From Rhodocytophaga aerolata (GTDB taxonomy: Bacteria > Bacteroidota > Bacteroidia > Cytophagales > 172606-1), in assembly GCF_030503435.1 (NCBI RefSeq), contig NZ_JAUKPO010000015.1:1-64000 (forward strand): DNA of 64,000 nucleotides. Reading direction: 5' to 3'. Shown here piece by piece: positions 1-10,700 of the stretch (position 1 is its first letter; every line of letters begins with the position of its first letter). Position numbers and translations under genes: made by a program. The notes beneath the pieces are model-generated. The model had not been told where the DNA came from and ran no database searches. It saw only the letters and a program-made list of their open reading frames with translations.

Positions 1-142
1 AAGTACTACTTCTTAACCAGTGCTTCCTTTTTAGATAATAACTTTAAACAGCTTCTATGAATCACCTACGAAAATGGAAAGGAAAAGTAAAGTTTTTCAT
101 TATTAATGTTTAATAAATTACAACTCATATTTCAGTAATTTT

Positions 143-1549
143 ATGGAGTTACTTATGTATATGGCTGATTCTATTTATATAACTCCTACAGACGATACCA
201 TTGTTGCACCTGCCACCACACCTGGTACAAGTGCCATTGCGGTAATACGCATTTCCGGAAAGGAAACGTTTAACATGGTTAATACGCTTTTTAAAGCAAA
301 AGATCTTACAAAACAAGCTACACATACCATCCATTTTGGTACATTACGGGAGGGGAATACAATACTCGATGAAGTACTTGTTTCAATATTCAAAGCTCCA
401 AACTCATTTACTAAAGAAGATGTGATCGAAATATCATGTCATGGCTCAGATTTTATTGTAAGAAAAATAATCCAAGCATTGCTTAAACAAGGAGCACGAT
501 TAGCCAGGCCCGGAGAATTTACAAAAAGAGCATTTTTAAATGGGCGGTTTGATTTGACACAAGCAGAAGCAGTTGCAGACTTAATTCACTCAGATTCAGA
601 AGCTTCACATATAGCTGCGATCCATCAAATGCGAGGGGGTATCTCGAATGAAATTAAAAATCTGCGTGAAAAACTAATCCATTTTGCTTCTATGATTGAA
701 CTTGAGCTAGACTTTGGTGAAGAAGATGTAGAATTTGCCGATCGTGCTGATCTACAAAAACTGATTACTGAAATTCAAAAAGTATTGAGTTCCTTAATTG
801 AATCTTTTGATGTAGGCAATGCTATAAAAAATGGGGTGCCTACAGTAATTGCCGGTAAACCAAATGCTGGTAAATCGACCTTATTGAATGTATTATTAAA
901 TGAAGACAAAGCAATAGTCTCTGCGATACCAGGAACGACACGGGATGCCATAGAAGATGAGGTAATGATTGAGGGAGTCCGTTTCAGAATTATAGATACA
1001 GCAGGTTTGCGTGAAACCACCGATACAGTTGAAGCAATAGGTGTATCCCGGACACGAGATAAAATGAAACAAGCCTCACTCATTATCTATCTTTTTGATG
1101 CGGCTACTACGAATCCATATGATCTTGAAAAAGAGCTGCAAGAGATAGCTCAATTAAATATACCCTTCATAGTTGTAGCTAATAAAAGCGATCAACTTCT
1201 CCCCTCTTCTGCTATTTACCAATGGCCAGAGTCAAGCCAGCTTATCTATATTTCAGCGGCCAATAAATTGAATATAGAAGAGTTAAAATCTAGAATGCTA
1301 AAAGAGGTAAAAGCTGAAAAGTTTGTCACAGGAAATACGCTGATCACCAATATCAGACATTATGAAAGCTTACGGCAAACCTACCAGGCGCTGCAAACTG
1401 TTTTAACATCCATTAATACAGGGCTCTCAGGTGATCTGCTGGCCTTAGATATCCGGAGTGCTCTATATCATTTAGGAGAAATAACCGGAGAGATTACCAC
1501 GGATGATCTGCTAGCTACAATTTTCTCTAAATTCTGTATTGGAAAGTAA
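143..1549 (+). CDS. mnmE: tRNA modification GTPase MnmE
   Basis: MnmE acts with MnmG in the cytoplasm to install the carboxymethylaminomethyl group on wobble U34 of certain tRNAs. The 468-residue protein has the N-terminal tetrahydrofolate-binding/dimerisation domain (to about residue 120), a helical domain, and an inserted G domain. G1 is GKPNAGKS (about 238-245), the switch motif is DTAGLRE (about 284-290) and the NKSD motif follows. The C-terminus ends in FCIGK, with the Cys (465) that is characteristic of the family. Length is normal. ATG codons at 155 and 161 are alternative starts, and the family signature only begins near residue 18, so the exact start is uncertain. It is transcribed alone and converges on the next gene across a long hairpin. 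Confidence 0.97.
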   Translation: MELLMYMADSIYITPTDDTIVAPATTPGTSAIAVIRISGKETFNMVNTLFKAKDLTKQATHTIHFGTLREGNTILDEVLVSIFKAPNSFTKEDVIEISCHGSDFIVRKIIQALLKQGARLARPGEFTKRAFLNGRFDLTQAEAVADLIHSDSEASHIAAIHQMRGGISNEIKNLREKLIHFASMIELELDFGEEDVEFADRADLQKLITEIQKVLSSLIESFDVGNAIKNGVPTVIAGKPNAGKSTLLNVLLNEDKAIVSAIPGTTRDAIEDEVMIEGVRFRIIDTAGLRETTDTVEAIGVSRTRDKMKQASLIIYLFDAATTNPYDLEKELQEIAQLNIPFIVVANKSDQLLPSSAIYQWPESSQLIYISAANKLNIEELKSRMLKEVKAEKFVTGNTLITNIRHYESLRQTYQALQTVLTSINTGLSGDLLALDIRSALYHLGEITGEITTDDLLATIFSKFCIGK

Positions 1550-1605
1550 TAGATCATTGAGTTGAATTAGGCCTACCTTTCATTCAAGACTTTTGCTAAG
1601 TCTGG

Positions 1606-1651
1606 CTTAAGAAATTAAAAGCCCGGAAGTCCGGGATTTTAATTTCTTAAG
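1606..1651. terminator. Long bidirectional hairpin terminator
   Basis: A nearly perfect 46-base dyad. The outer arm CTTAAGAAATTAAAA pairs with TTTTAATTTCTTAAG, and an inner CCCGG/CCGGG closes a loop of about 4 to 6 bases. It sits between convergent mnmE and the glycosyltransferase gene. The A-rich and T-rich arms allow it to work on both strands. Confidence 0.85.
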
Positions 1652-1658
1652 ATAACCC

Positions 1659-2780
1659 CTATACATTATCTTTATATAATGTGATCATGTTTTTGGTAAT
1701 TGATTCAGGCCTAAAATTTTGTTGATAACACTGCAAAGCATTTTCAGCCACTTGTCTGTATTCTGCAACAGACAAAGTAAACAGATGCTGTAAGCATGAA
1801 ATAGCTTTAGGAACCGTAGACACGACATAGCCAGCCTTATAAGCCAATACCGTATCTGCAATGGGTATTTTGTCAGAGATAATGATGGGTTTCTTCATAG
1901 ATAGGGCTTCTACAACACTTAAACCAAAACCTTCAAACCTCGACAACTGAAAATAAGCATACGATTCTTGCAGAATTCTGTATTTTTCCTCCTCTGATAC
2001 TCGCCCTGTTAAAATTACTTGATTTGTAGTAAGGGTATAATGCTTTAGCAATTGAGTAAACCTCTCTGCTTGATTTGGAGAATAATGTCCTATGAGAACA
2101 AATTTCACCTCCGGAAATGTCTTAAGCAATTCAGAGAAAGAAGCTAACATCAGATCTATGCCTTTCTGGTATACATCCATTCTTCCAATAAAGCAAATTT
2201 GCTTTTTTAACAAGACAGGCAAGGCGAAAGGATAAGGGGAAACGAAATTAGTAACCAGTTTTATATTGGTATTAGCCGTATATTTTGAAATAGTTAATGC
2301 GCCGGAAGGAGTAATCGCGTGTACGGCTCGGGCACCATCCATCACCTGCTTATCAAAAAAAGCCAGGTACAGTTTTTTAAATACGCGTTTACTTACCATA
2401 CTTTCTTCACTGTACGAATCGTGGGGAGTATGTATATAAGGAATACCCCGTTTCTGAAAATATCTGGCTAAAGCAAAATTAGGCACATAAAATACACTAT
2501 GCAGGTGAAATAGAAATTCCTGATCTGTTCGCTTCAATTTATTTACCCATTGCTTAAAGCAATATGGTAAATGTAGGCCTAACAACTTGTGTTTAGGAAA
2601 ATGTAATATTTGTATTCCATTGATTAGTTCTTCTGTATAGCCGGATTCATTTCTATCAAATTGGACAAACACTACATCTACTCCCTCTTTGGTTAACTGA
2701 TTCGACAATTGGTAGAGATATTCAAGTACACCCAATCCGGAATTAGATTTATAGGCATGGCCGATTTGAAATATCTTCAT
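1659..2780 (-). CDS. GT4-family glycosyltransferase
   Basis: A 373-residue GT-B fold retaining glycosyltransferase, probably cytoplasmic and used in cell-surface polysaccharide or glycolipid assembly. The N-terminal part carries the glycine-rich acceptor-side loop (NSGLGVLEYLYQL, near residue 13). The C-terminal Rossmann domain has the nucleotide-sugar region FIGRMDVYQKGIDLML and the GT4 E-x7-E signature EGFGLSVVEAL, followed by KKPIIISD. Donor and acceptor cannot be told from sequence. It is monocistronic, with no sugar-cluster neighbours. The start is the first ATG of the frame and matches the usual N-terminus of the family. Confidence 0.88.
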   Translation of the reverse strand: MKIFQIGHAYKSNSGLGVLEYLYQLSNQLTKEGVDVVFVQFDRNESGYTEELINGIQILHFPKHKLLGLHLPYCFKQWVNKLKRTDQEFLFHLHSVFYVPNFALARYFQKRGIPYIHTPHDSYSEESMVSKRVFKKLYLAFFDKQVMDGARAVHAITPSGALTISKYTANTNIKLVTNFVSPYPFALPVLLKKQICFIGRMDVYQKGIDLMLASFSELLKTFPEVKFVLIGHYSPNQAERFTQLLKHYTLTTNQVILTGRVSEEEKYRILQESYAYFQLSRFEGFGLSVVEALSMKKPIIISDKIPIADTVLAYKAGYVVSTVPKAISCLQHLFTLSVAEYRQVAENALQCYQQNFRPESITKNMITLYKDNV

Positions 2781-3103
2781 AAAAAACTAAAATGTGCTAT
2801 TTCATTAATTAAGTTACTCAAGTAATTGTAAATGAAAACAGAAAAATTAACATTTCCTTAGTGTATTGGTATGGAATGGTCACTATTTCATGCAAATTAT
2901 TTTATAATTACAATTTGAAACTTAACCCTGGGTATTTAGTTAGAATAATAACCAGGTTCCGGAGAAGGACTTAGTTCAAAATTCTTTGTAGGTATTAGTT
3001 TTTTACCTAATTTGGCTTGCCAAAATACAAGTACCAACATGTATTTTGTTTTTTGTATGTATATGTATTCATTCTCAAACAGTAAACCAATATAACCAAC
3101 CTT
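2781..3103. other. Divergent intergenic region upstream of gltA
   Basis: 323 bases between the divergent glycosyltransferase and citrate synthase genes. No ORF was seen. Two overlapping dyads, listed separately, lie in the half nearest the citrate synthase gene. Confidence 0.6.
3011..3048. promoter_or_regulatory. Overlapping dyads upstream of citrate synthase
   Basis: Two inverted repeats overlap here: TTTGGC-TT-GCCAAA (3011-3024) and CAAAATACA-N10-TGTATTTTG (3021-3048). They end about 55 bases before the gltA start. The two-base spacer of the first suits a dimeric regulator site better than an RNA hairpin. No regulator is identified, so the operator role is inferred. Confidence 0.4.
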
Positions 3104-4393
3104 ATGGCAGATTTTGCAGAATTACATCTAGAAGGTAAAACATATAAGTTGCCTGTAACCATTGGCACTCAAAATGAAAAAGCAATTGATATAAGTGATC
3201 TAAGAGACCAGAGTGGATATGTTACCCTTGACAGAGGTTTCAAAAATACAGGCTCAACAAAAAGTGCTATTACCTATCTGGATGGAGAAAATGGCATTCT
3301 TCATTACCGGGGTTACCCGATTGAACAACTGGCAGAAAAATCGAATTTCCTTGAAGTGGCCTATTTACTAATTTATGGGGAATTACCTACTCAGCCGCAA
3401 TTAGATTCGTTTGCCAGAGAAATCTCAATTCATACGTTAGTGAATGAAGATATGCGCAAAATTTTTGATGGCTTCCCTTACAATGGTCATCCGATGGGAA
3501 TATTATCAGCATTGGTATGTTCCTTAACGGCCTTTTATCCTGAATCGCAAGACCCTAATAAGTATGAGGAAACCCTAGATGCAACCATTATCCGGTTGCT
3601 TGCTAAAATGCCGACCATTGCCGCATGGGCTTACAAAAACTCACAAGGCCATCCACTAAATTACCCTAAAAACAATCTGGATTACTGCTCAAACTTCTTA
3701 TACATGATGTTTGCTTTGCCGGTGGAAGAATACCAGATTGACCCCGTAATTGTGGATGCATTGAACAAGCTGCTGATACTTCATGCAGATCATGAGCAAA
3801 ATTGCTCCACCTCCACTGTCCGCCTGGTTGGCTCATCCAGAGCAAGCCTGTATTCATCTGTGTCTGCTGGAATTAATGCTTTATGGGGACCTTTACATGG
3901 CGGTGCTAATCAGGAAGTTATAGAAATGTTAGAGGCGATTAAAAAAGATGGTGGGGATACAACTAAATTCATCAATAAGGCAAAGGACAAAAATGACAAC
4001 TTCCGCCTGATGGGTTTTGGTCACCGGGTATATAAGAACTTTGATCCACGGGCGAAAATCATTAAAAAAGCTGCTGACCAGGTTCTTCAACAGTTAGGCA
4101 TTAATGACCCAGTACTAGAAATAGCTAAAAAATTAGAAGAAGCCGCATTAAGCGATCAATATTTTGTAGAAAGAAGATTATATCCTAATGTAGATTTCTA
4201 TTCAGGCATTATCTATAGAGCTTTGGGAATTCCTACAAATATGTTTACCGTTATGTTTGCCCTTGGCCGCTTACCTGGTTGGATTGCTCAATGGAAAGAA
4301 ATGCGTGACCAGAAAGAACCTATCGGAAGACCACGTCAGATTTATACCGGCTATACAGAGAGAAACTATGTTGGTATAAATGAAAGAAAATAG
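3104..4393 (+). CDS. gltA: Citrate synthase
   Basis: Condenses acetyl-CoA and oxaloacetate to citrate, the entry step of the TCA cycle. The 429-residue protein has the length and N-terminal beta domain typical of the hexameric type II (NADH-regulated style) bacterial enzymes. The catalytic residues are visible: His265 in GPLHGGANQ, His307 in GFGHRVYKNFDPRA and Asp364 in YPNVDFYSG. The ATG sits just after an AT-rich leader containing two overlapping dyads, and a strong hairpin terminator follows the stop. It is transcribed alone and converges on the NDH-2 gene. Confidence 0.97.
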   Translation: MADFAELHLEGKTYKLPVTIGTQNEKAIDISDLRDQSGYVTLDRGFKNTGSTKSAITYLDGENGILHYRGYPIEQLAEKSNFLEVAYLLIYGELPTQPQLDSFAREISIHTLVNEDMRKIFDGFPYNGHPMGILSALVCSLTAFYPESQDPNKYEETLDATIIRLLAKMPTIAAWAYKNSQGHPLNYPKNNLDYCSNFLYMMFALPVEEYQIDPVIVDALNKLLILHADHEQNCSTSTVRLVGSSRASLYSSVSAGINALWGPLHGGANQEVIEMLEAIKKDGGDTTKFINKAKDKNDNFRLMGFGHRVYKNFDPRAKIIKKAADQVLQQLGINDPVLEIAKKLEEAALSDQYFVERRLYPNVDFYSGIIYRALGIPTNMFTVMFALGRLPGWIAQWKEMRDQKEPIGRPRQIYTGYTERNYVGINERK

Positions 4394-4411
4394 ATTCTTA
4401 TACAAGAACAA

Positions 4412-4446
4412 CAAAAAAGCCATAATCAGATTATGGCTTTTTTTGT
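4412..4446. terminator. Hairpin terminator after gltA
   Basis: AAAAAAGCCATAATC and GATTATGGCTTTTTT form a stem of about 14 pairs with a three-base loop and a T-run. The A-run on the other arm makes it suitable for the convergent NDH-2 gene as well. Confidence 0.9.
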
Positions 4447-4475
4447 TTGCTACGATAATGAAATTAACATAAGTA

Positions 4476-5843
4476 TTATACCGGTGTATCGTATCCGGTA
4501 ACAATTTTTTCCAGTTCCGGATTTTTAATTACAGGATTGTTTGGTTTTACATATGGCCGTATAATTAACCTGGTATTCTTGTCAAAAGTAAAGTAGCTGT
4601 ACATCCAGTTCAATAGCACCACAATTTTACTTCGGAAACCGATTAAATACATCAAGTGAATAAGCATCCAGACAACCCAGGCAAAAAGTCCTTTAAAATG
4701 TATTTTTCCAGGCATATCAACTACTGCTCTGTTTCTACCCACAGTTGCCATACTTCCTTTATCAACATACTTGAATGGCTTAAGCGACTTCCCTCCTTTT
4801 CCAAACATGGTATTTAAATTTCTTGCTAAGTGGCGTCCTTGCTGCATTGCCACAGGAGCAAGCATAGGATGGCCATTAGGGTAATCCTGAGTAGCCATAG
4901 ATGCGATGTCTCCTATCGCATAAACATTGTCATATCCTACTACTTTGTTAAATTCATCCACTTTAATACGGTTTCCTCGCACAATTGAGTCAGGTTTAAA
5001 ACCTGGAATCATGTTGCCGGTAACCCCTGCCGCCCATATTAACGTATTAGACGTAATGGTACTCTGATCTTTCAAAAAGACGGTGCGACCATCGTAAGTT
5101 TCTACAATCGTGTTTAGCTTGACATTTACCCCAAGTTCCTGTAGATATTTTATCGCATGGTCAGAAGATTTGGTAGACATCCCACCCAGGAGTTTGGAAG
5201 ATCCTTCGAGTAAATAAATATTCATCTCCTTAAAATTAAGCTCCGGATAATCTCTGGGAAGGATATGATTTTTTAATTCCGCTAAGGCTCCGGCTAACTC
5301 CACTCCTGTGGGTCCGCCACCAACAATAACAAAATTCATTAATGCCCTCAGATTTTCCGGTTGATTGACCAGTACTGCTTTTTCAAAATTTTGAAGAATG
5401 TTGCTTCGTAAATCTAATGCTTGAGGTATTTGCTTTAGAGGAAAGCACTTCTTCATCAGGTCTTGATTGCCAAAATAATTGGTTTTAGAACCTACACTCA
5501 CAACCAGTATATCGTAAGATAATTTTCCTATAGAAGTCAGAATCATGTTCTTCTCCGGAATGATTTCATTAACAAGCGCCATTCTGAAATAGAAATTCTT
5601 CTTGTTATCAAAAACTTTTCGCAATGGGCTGGCAATAGAGTCTGGCTCTAAAGCGGCCATTGCTACCTGGTATAACAGAGGCTGAAACGTATGATAATTA
5701 TGCCTGTCAAACATCACCAGCTGTACGTCTTTATCAGATAATGCTTTAGCAAACTCAAGCCCACCAAACCCTCCGCCAATGAGGACTATCCTGGGAAGGT
5801 TTGAAGATGGAATTTGGATGGAGAAATCAGTGGATTCTGCCAT
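4476..5843 (-). CDS. ndh: Type II NADH dehydrogenase (NAD(P)/FAD-dependent oxidoreductase)
   Basis: A non-proton-pumping NADH:quinone oxidoreductase feeding the respiratory chain at the inner face of the cytoplasmic membrane. The 455 residues show an FAD Rossmann motif (LIGGGFGGLEFA, about residues 21-32), a second NAD(P) motif (VIVGGGPTGVELAGAL, about 170) and the FAD-contacting NVYAIGDIA motif. The C-terminus carries a hydrophobic segment (AWVVWMLIHLMYLIGF) followed by an amphipathic, basic region, the usual membrane anchor of NDH-2. It is monocistronic and its stop lies just beyond the shared terminator with gltA. Related quinone reductases of the same family are possible, but this is the best call. 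Confidence 0.92.
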   Translation of the reverse strand: MAESTDFSIQIPSSNLPRIVLIGGGFGGLEFAKALSDKDVQLVMFDRHNYHTFQPLLYQVAMAALEPDSIASPLRKVFDNKKNFYFRMALVNEIIPEKNMILTSIGKLSYDILVVSVGSKTNYFGNQDLMKKCFPLKQIPQALDLRSNILQNFEKAVLVNQPENLRALMNFVIVGGGPTGVELAGALAELKNHILPRDYPELNFKEMNIYLLEGSSKLLGGMSTKSSDHAIKYLQELGVNVKLNTIVETYDGRTVFLKDQSTITSNTLIWAAGVTGNMIPGFKPDSIVRGNRIKVDEFNKVVGYDNVYAIGDIASMATQDYPNGHPMLAPVAMQQGRHLARNLNTMFGKGGKSLKPFKYVDKGSMATVGRNRAVVDMPGKIHFKGLFAWVVWMLIHLMYLIGFRSKIVVLLNWMYSYFTFDKNTRLIIRPYVKPNNPVIKNPELEKIVTGYDTPV

Positions 5844-6507
5844 AATATGAAAATTTAATTTATAAATGATACTTTTTAAACAATGTATTCTTTTAAATGT
5901 AGCTAGCTCGGAAGAACGTCACTATTGAACTATTGCTACATAAGGTAAACACCATTAACAAATCGAATGTTCTTTATCTATTGAAAATGCTAGGCAATAT
6001 TCTTTTATTTAATAAAATTATTGTATAAGACAAAAGGAGATTGCATAGCAAGCCCCTTTTGCAACAATCTATGATACTTTTGAGCATGAAGCTTACCCAT
6101 AAATTCTAAAGCAATTTTGAAGTACTAAATATCTATACTTTTTAAGACTTAATTCTTAGTGAAAGCAAGTAATGTATTTTAATGGAATAGTAATAATTCT
6201 AATTACAGGGCACACGTAAGAATTATACGGTAAAGAACCCGCCATCGTATAGTAAGTTTACCGCATTTCGTGGATTTCTTTAATTATTCCATTTTTAACC
6301 CTTTGTCTTTATATATATACACATACCTGCCAACAGAATACACTTGTAGGGCAGTATAAGAAAAAGACAAAGTTTACAAATATATTTTGTCTGCTTACCC
6401 CTTCGCTTTTAACTTACACCTCATCAGGTGCATGGCTGGTTTCATTTGTAGCTACTAAAAAATAAAGGGTATATATTCATCTCAACGAAATGTATTGAAC
6501 AGTATTT
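5844..6507. other. Gene-free AT-rich region
   Basis: About 660 bases between the NDH-2 gene and the S24-like gene. A TACTTTTG box (6075-6082) resembles a Bacteroidota -7 element, but the upstream TTTG is badly spaced and no ORF follows. Nothing else was recognised. Confidence 0.5.
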
Positions 6508-6834
6508 ATGAAAACAGAATATATACACGCGAACGAACAGGTTATTTTTATTACCAATGATACTTCCATGATGCCTCAATTGATGCCTGGAAGTATGTTA
6601 TCAGGTCACTATATTGAAACATACTTATGGAGTAAGCAGACTAACGGGGTTTTTGCCATTCTATTGGATGGAGGTATAGTACTGATACGCCGGGTAAAAG
6701 AAAATGAGTTAGAGACGAAAGGTATACTAACCCTTTACAGCGATTATAGAAAGAATACCAGCGAAGTAGTAACGGCAGACCAGATTCATAGCATGTATAT
6801 GATCGATGAAATAATGAAACAAGCAGTGTATTAA
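6508..6834 (+). CDS. S24/LexA-like peptidase-fold protein, probably catalytically dead
   Basis: A 108-residue protein resembling only the C-terminal autoprotease domain of LexA and phage repressors, with no DNA-binding domain. The Ser-region is DTSMMPQLMPGSML (about residues 18-31), like the family DSM-x-P-x-x-x-x-G-D block. The strand that normally carries the catalytic Lys reads GIVLIRRVKEN, with Arg at the expected Lys site, so self-cleavage is doubtful. Such free-standing S24-like domains are frequent in Bacteroidota and their role is unknown. A strong terminator follows directly, so it is a single-gene unit. Confidence 0.65.
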   Translation: MKTEYIHANEQVIFITNDTSMMPQLMPGSMLSGHYIETYLWSKQTNGVFAILLDGGIVLIRRVKENELETKGILTLYSDYRKNTSEVVTADQIHSMYMIDEIMKQAVY

Positions 6835-6850
6835 CAAAAAAAATACACTA

Positions 6851-6889
6851 TCAAAATGAGGGAACGTTGCGATGTTCCCTCATTTTTGA
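6851..6889. terminator. Hairpin terminator
   Basis: TCAAAATGAGGGAAC and GTTCCCTCATTTTTGA form a stem of about 14 pairs around an eight-base loop, immediately after the S24-like gene. Confidence 0.88.
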
Positions 6890-6999
6890 TTATACCCCTT
6901 TTTATCCTCTCGAGTAATTCCCATTGTTTTTTACACCTACGTATAGTATTTTGAAACAAATTTCGATGAATCTACTTATTAAGTAATAAAAAGTAATTC

Positions 7000-7647
7000 A
7001 TGGAAATAGATTCGTCACACGTAAGCAGAACATACTCATTCAAGCAATTCCTTTTACCCGGTTATATTTTCTTATTTTTCTGCATCTGGATATGGACTTT
7101 TGTAGAAGCATATGACCTGTATGTATGGATCATGGAAAATATATTGCTTTTCCTAATGGTTGTTGGTGCCGTATTCACCTACAAGAAGTATCCCTTTAGC
7201 CATTTAAGCTACAGCTTATTAATAACTTTTTTATTGCTTCATTTATACGGCGCCAGGTACACCTACGAAAATAATCCGCTGGGCTTATGGTTTCAATCAA
7301 TTGCCGGCACTGAACGAAATTCCTATGACCGGGTAGTGCATTTTTCATTTGGTGCGTTATGGACCTATCCGGTTTATGAACTGATCAGAAAATATGGCAA
7401 AATTCCGCTCGTCTTTGCTAGCATAGGTACATTTACCATTCTTACCACATTAGCTTCTTTGTATGAGTTAGTAGAATGGATCGTAGGCGAGGTGTTTTTT
7501 CCAGAACAAGGCACCGCCTTTATTGGATTACAAGGAGACGTATGGGATACACAAAAAGATATAGCTCTGGCACTTGTTGGATCACTATTCACCCTAGCAC
7601 TTATCCTATTTGCAAGAAAACCTACAATTTCCGCTTCAAATGCCTAG
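7000..7647 (+). CDS. YjdF-like DUF2238 integral membrane protein
   Basis: A 215-residue polytopic membrane protein with about six hydrophobic segments. Recognisable DUF2238/YjdF features include the polar pocket residues in YDRVVHFSFGAL (about 110-120), YELVEWIVGEVFFPEQG (about 155-170) and LQGDVWDTQKDIALALVG (about 177-194), where conserved acidic and His residues face the membrane interior. The molecular function of the family is not established. It precedes the propeller kinase gene by about 70 bases on the same strand, so co-transcription is possible but not shown. Confidence 0.85.
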   Translation: MEIDSSHVSRTYSFKQFLLPGYIFLFFCIWIWTFVEAYDLYVWIMENILLFLMVVGAVFTYKKYPFSHLSYSLLITFLLLHLYGARYTYENNPLGLWFQSIAGTERNSYDRVVHFSFGALWTYPVYELIRKYGKIPLVFASIGTFTILTTLASLYELVEWIVGEVFFPEQGTAFIGLQGDVWDTQKDIALALVGSLFTLALILFARKPTISASNA

Positions 7648-7720
7648 AAACTCTGGTACATAATTTCACTCTTAGTAAAGAAAAGTGTAAATTAGTATTT
7701 TAAGGTATGATGACGTTTTC

Positions 7721-10700
7721 ATGGTAAACTCACATTGGTATATATTTTTTTTTAGTTTTATACTTTTTTGTAGCGGCCTCACCTGTAACATTAATTCTGT
7801 TTTTGCTCAACCTAAAGATATTGCCTTTGACCACATAACCATTGACAAAGGGCTTTCCAGTACCTCTATCTATGCTTTAGCACAAACAGAAGATGGTTTT
7901 TTATGGATAGGCACGCAAAATGGGTTAAACCGGTACGATGGATATAGTTTTAAAGTTTTTAACTATATACCAGGTACAAAAACATCTTTATCCAATAACT
8001 GGGTCAAGGCTATATGTAAAGATAAGCACGGCCATTTATGGGTTGGCACAAGTTCCGGCCTTAACCGCTTCAACCGCGAAACAGAAGAGTTTACCACCTA
8101 TTTTAATCACCGGTACCGAAAAAATTCCCTGGCAGACAATAACATTTGGTCCATGTTTGTAGACCGGGAAGGTACCTTATGGATAGGTACCAATAATGGA
8201 TTGAGCAAATATGACGAGGCTAACGATCAGTTTGTTAACTATTATACCAATAATGGTACTATTGAAGAAACAAGCAGTGCGATCAATACAATCATTGAAG
8301 ACAATTTCGGTAATCTGTGGGTTGGTACATGGGGAAGCGGTATGTTTTTGTTTAACAAAAAGACTGGCATCTTTACCAATTTTGTTGCCATCACACAGCA
8401 ACAGCTAGCTGCCAATCAACTAGTTAAAGTGCTTAAATTTGATTCTAAAGGGCTTTTATGGATTGGTACGCAAGATAACGGTTTGCATTGTTATGATAGT
8501 ACAAGCAGGAAATATACAATTTATAAATATGATAAAAACAACTCACTGAGTATTAACGATAACTCGGTGCTTTCCATCAAGGAAGATAGCCGGAATAACC
8601 TTTGGTTTGGAACCTACTCAGGTGGGATCAACTTATATAACCGGAATAAAAAAACCTTCACGCGTTATCAACATGATCTTTTCTCCCCTCAGTCTTTGCA
8701 AGGTGAATGGATAACTTCTTTTCTGGAGGATATGGCAGGCAATATCTGGGTTGGCCATGAAAACGGGTTAAGTAAATTCAATCCGCAGGGTCCTAAATTT
8801 CTTCACTATAAGCACAATCCGTTCGAGCCAAACAGTATACCGAATAATAATATCAATGTTGTTTTTGAAGATAGAGAAGGTGATGTATGGTTTGGTACCT
8901 GGGGAGGCGGGCTTTCGAAATTTAACCTAGAAAAAAATACCTTTACCCATTTTACTCATTCACCGGAAGACCCATCCTCTATTGCTGACAACCGGATCTG
9001 GGGAATTACTGAAGATAGTTTTGGTACCCTGTGGATCGCTACCTCCTATGGACTGGATAAAATAGATAAGAAAACAGGCAGGTTTTTACATTTCAATCAA
9101 TTGAAGGTAGCCAGTAAAATCAACTATATGGCGTTGTCTTCGATGACGGTCGATCAACAAGACAGACTCTGGATTGGTACCTGGGGCAATGGTGTGTATG
9201 TGTATGATATCAGAAAGGATACTATTTTTCACCTGTTGCATAATGAAGACGACAACAATTCACTTTCCAACGACAGAATCAAGCATATTTTTGTAGATAG
9301 CAGGCAAAACATATGGATTTCAACCTCAGAGGGAGGACTTGACAAAATTACGTTAGATGCAAAGCAAAAGCCTCATTTTCTCCACTACCGGTATGATGTT
9401 TCCAAAACACATGGAATCGGTAGTGATAGTCCCTGGATTGTATACGAAGATAGGAAGGGTAAAATCTGGGTAGGAACCGAAGGAGGCGGCCTTAGTTATA
9501 TGGAACCTTCCGGAAATACCTTCCGGCGTATTCAAACAAAAGGAGCTGTTACTTTTCCCACCAGTATATATGGAATTCTAGAGGATAATGCAGGCAATTT
9601 ATGGTTAAGCTCCAATAATGGAATCATCCATTACAATCCTGCTACCGGTCAGGTTAAAGGCTATGATGTTACCGACGGCTTGCAAAGCAATGTCTTTTTT
9701 TATGGGCACTGCAAAACTAAGAGCGGTGCTATGATTTTTGGAGGCCATAATGGCTTTAACCTTTTTTATCCAGTAAAGATCACAGAAAGCAACTTTACGC
9801 CGAAAGTATATTTTGATGAATTACGGGTTTTTAACGAATTGATTGAAGTAGGCAAAACACACAAAAGTGCAAATAGTGGCCAAAAACCCCTTCTTAGCAA
9901 ACCCTTGTACTTATGTAAAGAAATTAGGTTATCCTACAAAGATTATATTCTTTCTTTTGGTTTTACTTCGCTTGATTTTACCTCTCCAAACAAAAATAAA
10001 TATGCCTATATGCTGGAGAACTTTGAAGATGAATGGAACTATACGGATGGCAAGAAAAGATATGCTACCTATACTAACCTGCCTCCTGGCGAGTACTTTT
10101 TAAAGGTAAAGGGGACCAATAGCGATGGTGTATGGAATACGGAAGCCAATACACTGAAGATTATTATTACGCCACCTTTCTGGCAAACCTGGTGGTTTAA
10201 AACACTTGCAGGAAGCATTCTACTACTTATTGCCTATACCATCCACAAAGTATGGGTACAGGTAAAACTGGAAAATCTTTTAGCGCTCGAACGTGTAAAA
10301 GCGCAAGAAGCGGAAGCTATCAGAAAAAAAGTGGCCATGGATTTTCATGATGAAATGGGCAACCAATTAGCCAGTATTACAGCTATTATTAACATGATCA
10401 ACATCCGGCAGAGTAAAAAAGAATTCTATATAGAAGATTTACTTTCCCGATTGAATCAGCATGCACAGACTTTATTTTATGGTACGAAAGACTTTATCTG
10501 GTCTATTGACCCTAAAAGTGACAAACTGGAAGTAATACTGCTTAATATAAAAGATTTCGGTGAGGATCTTTTTGATAAAACCGGTATATCGTTTACATTC
10601 CAAAATGAATTAGACAATCAGGATTTTATTTTCGCCGGTGGATCTAGCAGGCACATTACACTCATTTGCAAAGAAATTTTTACGAATGTAGTTAAACATG

